Of a stretch of 64,000 bases of DNA, positions 37,818 through 45,396 are shown one piece after another. Below the pieces are notes generated by a model, which made no database searches, was not told the origin of the DNA, and saw only the letters and a list, made by a program, of their open reading frames with translations. The stretch covers positions 1-64,000 of the forward strand of contig JAFUTC010000004.1 of the NCBI GenBank assembly GCA_017471505.1, given 5' to 3'. Position numbers and translations under genes: made by a program. How positions within the stretch are numbered: the first letter of the stretch is position 1; every line of letters starts with the position of its first letter. The stretch comes from Alloprevotella sp. (GTDB lineage Bacteria > Bacteroidota > Bacteroidia > Bacteroidales > Bacteroidaceae).

Positions 37818-37827
37818 CAAACCCACG

Positions 37828-37835
37828 TATTTTTG
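37828..37835 (+). promoter_or_regulatory. Possible -7 element before slyD
   Basis: TATTTTTG fits TAnnTTTG, 19 bases before ATG 37854; no -33 match. It may be an internal promoter of the dnaX-slyD-aroC unit. Confidence 0.4.
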
Positions 37836-37853
37836 CCTATAACCAACTTGCAC

Positions 37854-38492
37854 ATGAATACAAACGAACCCAAACTCATTACCGTGGCCTACCGCCTCTA
37901 TTCCTTCAACGCCGACCAAGCAGAAGAACTCGTCGAGGAAGCCACCGTAAACGCACCGTTCCAGTTTATCAGCCAACTCGGCATTACCCTCGAAGCCTTC
38001 GAGGCAAAGATTCTGCCGCTGAACAAGGGCGACCAGTTCGACTTCACCCTTTCGCCGGCCGAAGCCTATGGCGAATACGAAGACAAGCACGTCGTAGCCC
38101 TCGACAAGAGCATGTTTGAAATCGACGGACACTTCGACAGCCAAAACATATATTTGGGCAACGTCATCCCCTTGGTCAACGAAGACGGACTCCGCTTCCA
38201 AGGCGAGGTAACCGCCGTGGGCGACGACACGGTCACTATCGACCTCAACCATCCGCTGGCCGGATTCTCGCTCCACTTTACGGGCGAAGTCGTTGAGTCG
38301 CGTCCTGCCACAAAAGACGAACTCGAAGGCATGATACAGATGCTTCAAGGCGACGGATGCCACTGTGGCTGCCACGACGAAGACGGCGAATGCCACCACC
38401 ACGACGGCGATTGCTGTCACCACCATAAGGACGGCTGCGAACACCACGGCGAAGGCCACCACCATTGCCACCATCACCACGACGACAACTGA
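37854..38492 (+). CDS. slyD: FKBP-type peptidyl-prolyl isomerase SlyD with His-rich tail
   Basis: A 212-residue SlyD-type prolyl isomerase and chaperone. The FKBP half-domains flank an insert-in-flap domain; motifs include FTLSPAEAYGEY and DLNHPLAGFSLHFTGEVVE. The C-terminal tail (about 165-212) is strikingly rich in His, Cys, Asp and Glu (CHCGCHDEDGECHHHDGDCC and more), a metal-binding tail, probably for nickel or zinc. I use ATG 37854; the upstream TTG reading overlaps the -7 element. It is 16 bases before aroC. Confidence 0.92.
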   Translation: MNTNEPKLITVAYRLYSFNADQAEELVEEATVNAPFQFISQLGITLEAFEAKILPLNKGDQFDFTLSPAEAYGEYEDKHVVALDKSMFEIDGHFDSQNIYLGNVIPLVNEDGLRFQGEVTAVGDDTVTIDLNHPLAGFSLHFTGEVVESRPATKDELEGMIQMLQGDGCHCGCHDEDGECHHHDGDCCHHHKDGCEHHGEGHHHCHHHHDDN

Positions 38493-38508
38493 CCTGGCAA
38501 CCCGCACG

Positions 38509-39585
38509 ATGAGCAACACCTTCGGTCGCATATTGCAACTGACCACCTTCGGCGAGAGCCACGGCGCCGCCATAGGTGGCGTGCTCGACGGCTACCCTGC
38601 CGGCATAGCCATCGACAAGGCATTTGTGGACGCTGAAGTAAGAAAGCGAGCCACCGGACAGTCGCATTTCTCATCAAGCCGGAAGGAAACGGACGAAATA
38701 GAGTTTCTGTCGGGCATCTACAACGGAAAGTCGCTCGGCACCCCTATCGCGTTCATCGTTCGCAACACGAACCAGCGGCCGGCCGACTATGACAGCCTCC
38801 ACTATGCCTATCGGCCGTCGCACGCCGACTATACCTACAAAGCGAAATACGGCATCCGCGACCCGCGAGGCGGCGGAAGAGCCTCGGCGCGAGAGACCCT
38901 TGCCCGCGTAGTTGCCGGAGCACTGGCCAAAATGGCTCTGCAACAGAAAAACATCCGCATAAAAGCCTTCACCTCGGCTATCGGACCGATAGAACTGAAC
39001 CACGACTATACGCACTACGACCTCGAACAGGCCGATGCCAACGAGATGCGCTGCCCCGATGCCGAGACGGCGGCAAAGATGTACGACTACCTGCAACAGG
39101 TCAAGGACGGGCACGACAGTGCCGGCGGCATTGTCACCTGCGTCGTCGAGGGATGTCCGGCCGGCATAGGCGAACCCGTCTACGGCAAGTTGCAAGCCGC
39201 GCTCGCTTCGGCCATGCTGTCCATCCCCTCTGTCAAAGGCTTTGACTATGGCGGCGGTTTCGACATGGCCCATGGTCGTGGCAGCGAGATGAACGACGCT
39301 TTTGTGCTGGCCCATAGCGAAGTGCACACAAAAACCAACCATAGCGGAGGCATCCAAGGCGGCATTTCCAACGGAGAACCCATTTATTTTCGCGTGGCAT
39401 TCAAGCCCGTGGCCTCCATCGCTATGCCGCAGACCACACTCACCGTGGCGCACGAACCGACCATTATAGAAATCAGCGGACGCCATGATGTGTGCGTCGT
39501 TCCGAGAGCCGTAGCGGTGGTCGAGGCTATGGCCGCGCTCGTCGTTCTCGATGGACTGCTGCAACATCGCGCCACCTGTCTATAG
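38509..39585 (+). CDS. aroC: Chorismate synthase
   Basis: Chorismate synthase (358 residues) converts EPSP to chorismate with reduced FMN, the last step of the shikimate pathway. It begins MSNTFGRILQLTTFGESHG, the family signature, followed by RPSHADYTYKAKYGIRDPRGGGRASARET and FKPVASI near the C-terminus. The ATG at 38509 gives the standard N-terminus. It ends at a bidirectional hairpin. Confidence 0.97.
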   Translation: MSNTFGRILQLTTFGESHGAAIGGVLDGYPAGIAIDKAFVDAEVRKRATGQSHFSSSRKETDEIEFLSGIYNGKSLGTPIAFIVRNTNQRPADYDSLHYAYRPSHADYTYKAKYGIRDPRGGGRASARETLARVVAGALAKMALQQKNIRIKAFTSAIGPIELNHDYTHYDLEQADANEMRCPDAETAAKMYDYLQQVKDGHDSAGGIVTCVVEGCPAGIGEPVYGKLQAALASAMLSIPSVKGFDYGGGFDMAHGRGSEMNDAFVLAHSEVHTKTNHSGGIQGGISNGEPIYFRVAFKPVASIAMPQTTLTVAHEPTIIEISGRHDVCVVPRAVAVVEAMAALVVLDGLLQHRATCL

Positions 39586-39603
39586 ACACCCCTATCCAAC
39601 AAG

Positions 39604-39640
39604 AAGCGGCACCTATGCAGTTGCACAGGCGCCGCTTTGT
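39604..39640. terminator. Bidirectional terminator between aroC and the TlpA-like gene
   Basis: AAGCGGC (39604-39610) pairs with GCCGCTT (39631-39637), and the stem continues with two mismatches to a small AGTT loop. It lies between convergent genes and has a short T-rich end on the plus strand. Confidence 0.6.
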
Positions 39641-39655
39641 CTATATACCGACAGA

Positions 39656-40738
39656 CTACTTGTCGTAGAGTTCGCTTAGTTTGGCGGCCAAGTCCTCACC
39701 CGTCAGGTTGGCGGCAACTATGGTGCCATCCGGTCCGACGAGCAGCGTGAACGGAATCGACATTACGCCGTAGGTCTTCGCTGCTTTCGTGTTCCAAAAT
39801 GCCAAGTCTGACAGATGATGCCACGGCAGTTTCATTCTGTCTATAGCTCCCAACCACGCCTTCTTATCGCGGTCGAAACTCAGGCCAACGATGTCGAAGC
39901 CTTTTGCATGATACTTTTCGTAGAGAGCCTTGACATTGGGCATCTCGCGCATACACGGCCCGCACCAACTTGCCCAGAAGTCAATCAGCACATAATTGCC
40001 ATTGCCCACATATTCCGACAGTTTGTGCATCTCACCGTTCGGGTCGGGTTCCTCAATATCGGTGAAGGCTTTTCCAGGCAGGGACCGACGCCAGCCATCG
40101 ATATTCTTCGTAATCGGCTCCAGCAACGGCGTCTTCATATAGGCGGCACCGTTGTCGGCATAGGCAATCAGTTTGGCGCGGTCAAAGTAAAAGTAATTTT
40201 TATAGAGGAACCAGGCCGGGAAGATATACGACTGATTCTCTTCAACGGCCTTCTCCATGATAGCAAGTCCGGCCGTCATCAGCGAATCGTAGTCGCGCTC
40301 CAATTGCTCCCGCCCTTTCTCCATTTCTTCGCGCGACATTTTCGAAGCGCGCTCCTGCAGGTCGTTGATACCTTGGTTCGGGCCCAGCAACTCAAGCATA
40401 TACTTGTTTAGCAGGTTGTTCTCTTCCGAGCCGCTTACCTTGTAGGTGTCAAGGTCCACAGTCATCGGTCCGTCCAACAAGAGAGTCAGTCCGCTTGGAT
40501 AGCCGTTTTTATTGATAATCTTGGCAAACACCTTTCCGTCGGCATTGCCCTTGAACGAAAATCGGCCGTTTCTTACCACGGCACTGTCGGGCTGGGCACC
40601 GCGAGCCGCCTGCTGATTGGCCAGATAGACTACGGCCCCTTCCTTGCTATAGGTGCCGTCAATCTGATAGTCCTGCGCCATCACGGCACCGACCATCAAA
40701 AATAAAACTGCGCTAAACGTAAGTCTCAGATTATTCAT
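39656..40738 (-). CDS. TlpA-family thioredoxin-like protein with DUF4369 domain
   Basis: A 360-residue exported protein: signal peptide (about 1-21, ending VMAQ), an N-terminal DUF4369 beta domain (about 22-130), a helical middle and a C-terminal thioredoxin-like domain with active site WASWCGPCMREMP. This is the common Bacteroidetes periplasmic thiol:disulfide oxidoreductase architecture. Its partner substrate is unknown. It is transcribed alone from a divergent promoter region shared with the GT2 gene. Confidence 0.92.
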   Translation of the reverse strand: MNNLRLTFSAVLFLMVGAVMAQDYQIDGTYSKEGAVVYLANQQAARGAQPDSAVVRNGRFSFKGNADGKVFAKIINKNGYPSGLTLLLDGPMTVDLDTYKVSGSEENNLLNKYMLELLGPNQGINDLQERASKMSREEMEKGREQLERDYDSLMTAGLAIMEKAVEENQSYIFPAWFLYKNYFYFDRAKLIAYADNGAAYMKTPLLEPITKNIDGWRRSLPGKAFTDIEEPDPNGEMHKLSEYVGNGNYVLIDFWASWCGPCMREMPNVKALYEKYHAKGFDIVGLSFDRDKKAWLGAIDRMKLPWHHLSDLAFWNTKAAKTYGVMSIPFTLLVGPDGTIVAANLTGEDLAAKLSELYDK

Positions 40739-40757
40739 TGTAGTAAAGTATATATTT

Positions 40758-40765
40758 CAAAGGTA
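40758..40765 (-). promoter_or_regulatory. Promoter -7 element for the TlpA-like gene
   Basis: On the minus strand TACCTTTG, a match to TAnnTTTG, 20 bases before the start codon. No good -33 element was found. Confidence 0.5.
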
Positions 40766-40867
40766 AAATTAACAACGGCATGCCACTGTTTCAAGACAAT
40801 TTTATTAAAAAAACTTATTGGCCGCATTTTTTCCATTGTTTGAGGGGAAAAACAACTTACAAACCTT

Positions 40868-40875
40868 TAATTTTG
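40868..40875 (+). promoter_or_regulatory. Promoter -7 element for the GT2 gene
   Basis: TAATTTTG, a match to TAnnTTTG, 32 bases before ATG 40907. A TTTG lies at 40839-40842, but the 25-base spacing is longer than usual. Confidence 0.5.
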
Positions 40876-40906
40876 TATAGTTAACCCAACAAACATCCCA
40901 TTTGTC

Positions 40907-41647
40907 ATGAGCGATAGCATAATCATCATTCCCACTTACAACGAGATTGAAAATATTGAGAAGATTATTCGTGCCGTAAAGTCACTGCCGAAGAAGTTCG
41001 ACATACTTATAATCGACGACGGGTCCCCCGATGGCACGGCCGACGTAGTGAAACGGCTTCAAACGACAGACTTCGCCGACGAACTGTTCTTGATAGAGCG
41101 CAGCGGCAAACTCGGACTGGGTACGGCCTATATTGCCGGCTTCGAATGGGCCATCGCTCACAAATACGACTATATCTTTGAAATGGATGCGGACTTTAGT
41201 CACAATCCGAACGACCTTATTCCGCTCTACGAGGCCTGTGCAACCGAAGGCTTCGATATGTCGGTCGGCTCGCGCTACGTGAGTGGTGTGAATGTAGTCA
41301 ACTGGCCCATGGGACGAATCCTTATGAGTTACTATGCCTCGATGTACGTGCGCATCGTGTTGGGTATCAAATTGCGCGACACTACGGCCGGATTTGTATG
41401 CTACAAGCGCAAGGTGCTTGAAACCATCGATCTGGCGAATATTCGGTTTAAGGGCTACGCATTCCAGATTGAGATGAAATACACCACGCTAAGGCTTGGA
41501 TTCAAAATCAAGGAAGTGCCCGTCGTTTTCGTAAACCGCCAGGAAGGCACGAGCAAGATGAGCGGCGGAATCTTTAGCGAAGCACTCTTCGGCGTTATCC
41601 GGCTGCGTTTCGCCTCACTCTTCGGAAAAATAAAGCCTCGCCAATAG
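40907..41647 (+). CDS. Polyprenol-phosphate mannosyltransferase-like GT2 enzyme
   Basis: A 246-residue soluble GT-A glycosyltransferase close to dolichol-phosphate mannose synthase. Motifs: IIIPTYNEIENI, IIDDGSPDGTADV, EMDADFSHNPNDL (the DxD-type metal site) and TAGFVCYKR. It lacks the C-terminal membrane domain of some members. It should transfer a sugar from a nucleotide donor to polyprenyl phosphate at the inner membrane, giving donors for surface glycans. A GtrA-family protein encoded 3.3 kb downstream could flip such a lipid-sugar, but the pairing is inference. Confidence 0.88.
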   Translation: MSDSIIIIPTYNEIENIEKIIRAVKSLPKKFDILIIDDGSPDGTADVVKRLQTTDFADELFLIERSGKLGLGTAYIAGFEWAIAHKYDYIFEMDADFSHNPNDLIPLYEACATEGFDMSVGSRYVSGVNVVNWPMGRILMSYYASMYVRIVLGIKLRDTTAGFVCYKRKVLETIDLANIRFKGYAFQIEMKYTTLRLGFKIKEVPVVFVNRQEGTSKMSGGIFSEALFGVIRLRFASLFGKIKPRQ

Positions 41648-41697
41648 GCTCGCCACTCCGTTCAATCATCAGGTCCAACTATTTAGGTTGCCACGAC

Positions 41698-43056
41698 ATG
41701 AGACAAACATTTGTCATCCACAACGCCACCATCGTAAACGAGGGTCGTTCCTTCGTGGGATATATCGTTGTAGAGGACGACCATATTGCAGCCGTTGCCG
41801 AAGGCTGTCTTCCCCACGCACAATACAGCGACGTGGAGCAAATTGATGCTTCCGGCTGCTATCTTCTCCCCGGAATCATTGACGGACACGTACATTTTCG
41901 CGAGCCGGGCCTTACAGCCAAGGCCGATTTCGGCAGCGAGAGCCGAGCAGCCGCATCGGGCGGAGTGACATCTGTATTGGACATGCCCAACACCCTGCCC
42001 GAGACAACCACAACCGAAGCGCTCGAACTGAAAAAACAACTGGCACAAGAAAAATGCATCGTGAACTACGGATTTTTCTTTGGCGCCAGCAAGCAAAATG
42101 CTGACTGTCTGGCCGACTTGCCTACCGACCAAATTGCCGGAATAAAACTCTTCTTCGGCTCCTCTACGGGAAACATGCAGATTGAAGACCTTCCGATTCA
42201 GGAAAAAGTCTTCAAGAACAGTCCGATTGGCATCGTTGCCCATTGCGAGGACTCGTCCGTCATTCGCCATAATATGGCTCAATTCCAAGCACTTTATGGC
42301 GACGACCCCGATGTTCGTTTCCACGCGGACATCCGTTCGGCAGAGAGTTGCTATAAGAGCACGCAGCAAGCCATCGCCCTTGCACGCCGATACCAAAAGC
42401 CGCTGCATGTGGCTCATATTTCCACCGCCAACGAACTCAGTCTGTTCACCCCAGACGACTCGCTTGTCAGCGCCGAAGCCTGTGTGCCGCACCTGATGTT
42501 CAGCAGCGACGACTACGCACGCTTAGGAAGTCGAATCAAATGCAACCCCTCCATCAAAACATCTCACGACCGCGAGGCACTAAGAAAGGCTCTGTCGAAC
42601 GGCCTCATACGCACTATCGCCACCGACCACGCACCTCACACCATCGTTGATAAGCGTGGCGGAGCAAAGGTAGCGAAGTCGGGAATGCCAACCTTGCAGT
42701 TTTCGTTAGTCTCGATGCTCGAACTGGTCAGCAAGCAGGTGCTTTCGATAGAGCGCATGGTGGAACTGATGTGCCACAACCCAGCCCGGCTTTATGGAAT
42801 AATGCAACGCGGATTTTTGCGCGTCGGACAAAAAGCCGACATGGTACTGGTGCGTCCGGACACTTGTTGGACCGTCACCCCCAATAAGATTTGGAGCAAA
42901 TGCAACTGGTCTCCGTTCGAGGGACACACGTTCCATTGGCGAGTGGAACGGACTTTCTGCAACGGTGCGTCCGTTTATCGCCACGATACTCAGACATTCC
43001 TGTCGGGAGAAAGTCAGTCCTTGGTTTTTGACCATTCGTCGTTGAACCACCAATAA
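41698..43056 (+). CDS. pyrC: Dihydroorotase
   Basis: Dihydroorotase cyclises carbamoyl aspartate in pyrimidine synthesis. The 452-residue protein has the zinc-binding GIIDGHVHFREPGLT, the SNMQ-type catalytic region with LFFGSSTGNMQ, HVAHIST and ATDHAPH. Length and motifs fit class I dihydroorotase rather than hydantoinase. ATG 41698 gives the normal start (MRQTFVIHNATIVNEG). Co-directional with genes on both sides, 9 bases before the metallophosphoesterase gene. Confidence 0.93.
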   Translation: MRQTFVIHNATIVNEGRSFVGYIVVEDDHIAAVAEGCLPHAQYSDVEQIDASGCYLLPGIIDGHVHFREPGLTAKADFGSESRAAASGGVTSVLDMPNTLPETTTTEALELKKQLAQEKCIVNYGFFFGASKQNADCLADLPTDQIAGIKLFFGSSTGNMQIEDLPIQEKVFKNSPIGIVAHCEDSSVIRHNMAQFQALYGDDPDVRFHADIRSAESCYKSTQQAIALARRYQKPLHVAHISTANELSLFTPDDSLVSAEACVPHLMFSSDDYARLGSRIKCNPSIKTSHDREALRKALSNGLIRTIATDHAPHTIVDKRGGAKVAKSGMPTLQFSLVSMLELVSKQVLSIERMVELMCHNPARLYGIMQRGFLRVGQKADMVLVRPDTCWTVTPNKIWSKCNWSPFEGHTFHWRVERTFCNGASVYRHDTQTFLSGESQSLVFDHSSLNHQ

Positions 43057-43065
43057 GCCAAGCAC

Positions 43066-44238
43066 ATGATTACGCGCATTCTTCCGTTTCTGATATGCCT
43101 GCTTCTCTTTCCTCCCGTAATTATATGGGCTTGCTGGAAAAAGAAACTGGAAAAGAGGTGTTGGAAATTTGCGCTATTCATACCTGCCCTAGCCTGTAGC
43201 CTATGGCTGGCCGCCCTTTCAATAAACGAATCGTACAGCACCACGGCCGACCACGTCAAGCAGCTTACGATGGTTTTCACCATCTGCCTCATCACCGTCG
43301 GCATCCTACTGGCATTGATTGCCGGAATAGGCCGGTGGTGCCGACTCGACCGACATTTCAAGCCGTTTCTCACCATATCGCTACTGATTGTACTGACTGT
43401 TTTGGGAACGCTCATATATGGTTTCGCCATTGGTCCGACTCGCTTGCAGATTCGACACGCACGATATTCGCATTCGCGCATTCCACCGCAGTTTGAAAAC
43501 TATAAAATCGCATTTTTCTCCGACTTGCATCTGGGTACGCTAATCCACCAGAAAGATTTCGTAGATAGAATCGTCAACGAAATAAACCGCCAGAAAGCCG
43601 ACATGGTGGTGTTCGGCGGCGACATAGTCAACTATCGTGCCAACGAACTGGAACCGTTTGCCCCCCTACTCCGGCAAATTCGTGCCACAGACGGAGTGGT
43701 CGCCATCTTAGGCAATCACGACTATCTCGACTATTTTCAATTTCCGTCCGACAAAGCAAAACGCGCAGAACAGGATGAAGTCGTCCGTCAGATGCAGGCA
43801 TTCGGATGGACCGTCTTATTGAATGAAAACAAAGTCATTGAGCGGGGAAACGACCGCATAGTGGTTATCGGGACGGAAAATAGTGGAAACCGCCCGAACT
43901 TCCCCAAGCGTGCAAAACTTGGACAGGCCTCGCAGGGAATATCTGACTCCGATTTCCAGATACTACTACAACACGACCCCAGTTATTGGAGGGACAGCGT
44001 GGTCGGACAGACCGACATCCCCCTGACCTTATCGGGCCACACGCATGCCATGCAGTTGCAAATGGGCAATTGGTCGCCTGCCAAATGGTTTTATAAGGAA
44101 TGGAGCGGTTTCTATATGTCTGATAGCCGGCAAGTGATTTTCGTTTCTCCGGGCATCGGAGAAGTTTTCGTGCCGTTCCGACTTGGTGCCTGGCCCGAAT
44201 TAGATATCATCACCCTGCACCACGCCTCCAATCGTTAG
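43066..44238 (+). CDS. Membrane metallophosphoesterase
   Basis: A 390-residue protein with four N-terminal membrane helices (about 4-23, 30-50, 66-88, 105-125) and a calcineurin-like phosphoesterase domain: FFSDLHLGT, VFGGDIVNYR, ILGNHDYLDY, LQHDP and LSGHTHAMQL supply the two-metal site. It resembles YkuE and the LpxG group, which cleave UDP-diacylglucosamine in lipid A synthesis in some bacteria; that function here is only a possibility. It is followed 25 bases later by plsC. Confidence 0.85.
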   Translation: MITRILPFLICLLLFPPVIIWACWKKKLEKRCWKFALFIPALACSLWLAALSINESYSTTADHVKQLTMVFTICLITVGILLALIAGIGRWCRLDRHFKPFLTISLLIVLTVLGTLIYGFAIGPTRLQIRHARYSHSRIPPQFENYKIAFFSDLHLGTLIHQKDFVDRIVNEINRQKADMVVFGGDIVNYRANELEPFAPLLRQIRATDGVVAILGNHDYLDYFQFPSDKAKRAEQDEVVRQMQAFGWTVLLNENKVIERGNDRIVVIGTENSGNRPNFPKRAKLGQASQGISDSDFQILLQHDPSYWRDSVVGQTDIPLTLSGHTHAMQLQMGNWSPAKWFYKEWSGFYMSDSRQVIFVSPGIGEVFVPFRLGAWPELDIITLHHASNR

Positions 44239-44263
44239 CCTATTATCACACCATCTCCATACT

Positions 44264-44989
44264 ATGAAACTGCTTTATCGAATATACCAACTGCTAATCG
44301 TCCTACCTCTCGGAGTTGCCTGCACTATTGTGGCCGCCACAATCACCAGTATTGGTTGCACGTTCGGTAATGGACATTTCTGGGGCTACCATCCTGCCCG
44401 CATCTGGGCCTGGACAATATGCCGACTCCTCTTGCTTCCCGTCCGAGTGGAGCGACATGCCGACATTTCCGATAACCAAAGTTATGTGTTCATCGCTAAT
44501 CATCAGGGATCCCTCGATATCTTTTTAGTGTATGCATTCTTGGGCAGAAATTTCAAATGGATGATGAAGCAATCGCTACGGAACATTCCATTTGTCGGAT
44601 ATGCCTGCATGAAATCACGCCACATCTTCGTGGACAACACAAAGGCCAGCCACATCAAGCACAGTATAGAACAAGGCCGCGACATACTTCAGGGCGGCAC
44701 CAGCCTAACCGTGTTCCCCGAAGGAGCACGCACTTTTACCGGCAAGATGCGCCCGTTCCACAAAGGAGCCTTTTCCTTGGCCTGCGAATTGGGGCTTCCT
44801 ATCGTTCCCATAACCATAAATGGCTGCTTCCGTGCCCTGCCGCGGACAAAAGGGTTCTATTTCGTCAACTGGACGCCCCTTGAACTCATCATACATAGAC
44901 CGATAGACACACGCAACTATACGGCCGACACAATGAATGAACTGATGGACGAATCGCACCGCATCATCGAATCAAGACTTAAAGACTGA
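44264..44989 (+). CDS. plsC: 1-acyl-sn-glycerol-3-phosphate acyltransferase
   Basis: A 241-residue membrane-associated acyltransferase that should form phosphatidic acid from lysophosphatidic acid. It has the HX4D motif in NHQGSLDIF and the FPEGAR substrate motif, with an N-terminal hydrophobic stretch (about 8-32). The downstream GtrA gene starts after 10 bases. Confidence 0.92.
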   Translation: MKLLYRIYQLLIVLPLGVACTIVAATITSIGCTFGNGHFWGYHPARIWAWTICRLLLLPVRVERHADISDNQSYVFIANHQGSLDIFLVYAFLGRNFKWMMKQSLRNIPFVGYACMKSRHIFVDNTKASHIKHSIEQGRDILQGGTSLTVFPEGARTFTGKMRPFHKGAFSLACELGLPIVPITINGCFRALPRTKGFYFVNWTPLELIIHRPIDTRNYTADTMNELMDESHRIIESRLKD

Positions 44990-44999
44990 CGCTCAACCC

Positions 45000-45392
45000 A
45001 TGCTTTCGCAAACCGAACTGAAATACGTCGCAAAATACGCCACTATCGGTGTGGGCAACACGCTGCTGTCGTTCATCATCTACTATGCACTCCTGGCTTG
45101 CAGCATAAATCCCGACGCCAGCAATGCTATCAGCTATTTGGTCGGCATAGTCAACAGTTTTCTCTGGAATAAGTTCTGGACATTCAAGACACCTGCCAAA
45201 AACTTGTGGCACGAAGCGGCGGGATTCTTCCTTTGCGCTTTCGTCTGCTGGGTGGCACAGTGGCTTGTATTCCGACTATGCCTCTGGTGGACAAATGCCT
45301 ACTGGGCATACGTTGTAGCCTTCCCCGTGTATCCTGTCCTGAACTATCTGCTCAACCGACTCTTCATTTTCCATCCAAACAAAACCAACTGA
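45000..45392 (+). CDS. GtrA-family membrane protein
   Basis: A 130-residue protein with four membrane helices (about 10-32, 38-58, 75-95, 100-121), matching the GtrA family, often thought to move polyprenyl-phosphate-linked sugars across the inner membrane. It starts ELKYVAKYATIGVGNTLLSF and ends YLLNRLFIFHPN, both typical. It is four bases upstream of fkp and close to the GT2 and plsC genes, consistent with a role in surface glycan assembly. Confidence 0.9.
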   Translation: MLSQTELKYVAKYATIGVGNTLLSFIIYYALLACSINPDASNAISYLVGIVNSFLWNKFWTFKTPAKNLWHEAAGFFLCAFVCWVAQWLVFRLCLWWTNAYWAYVVAFPVYPVLNYLLNRLFIFHPNKTN

Positions 45393-45396
45393 CCCA

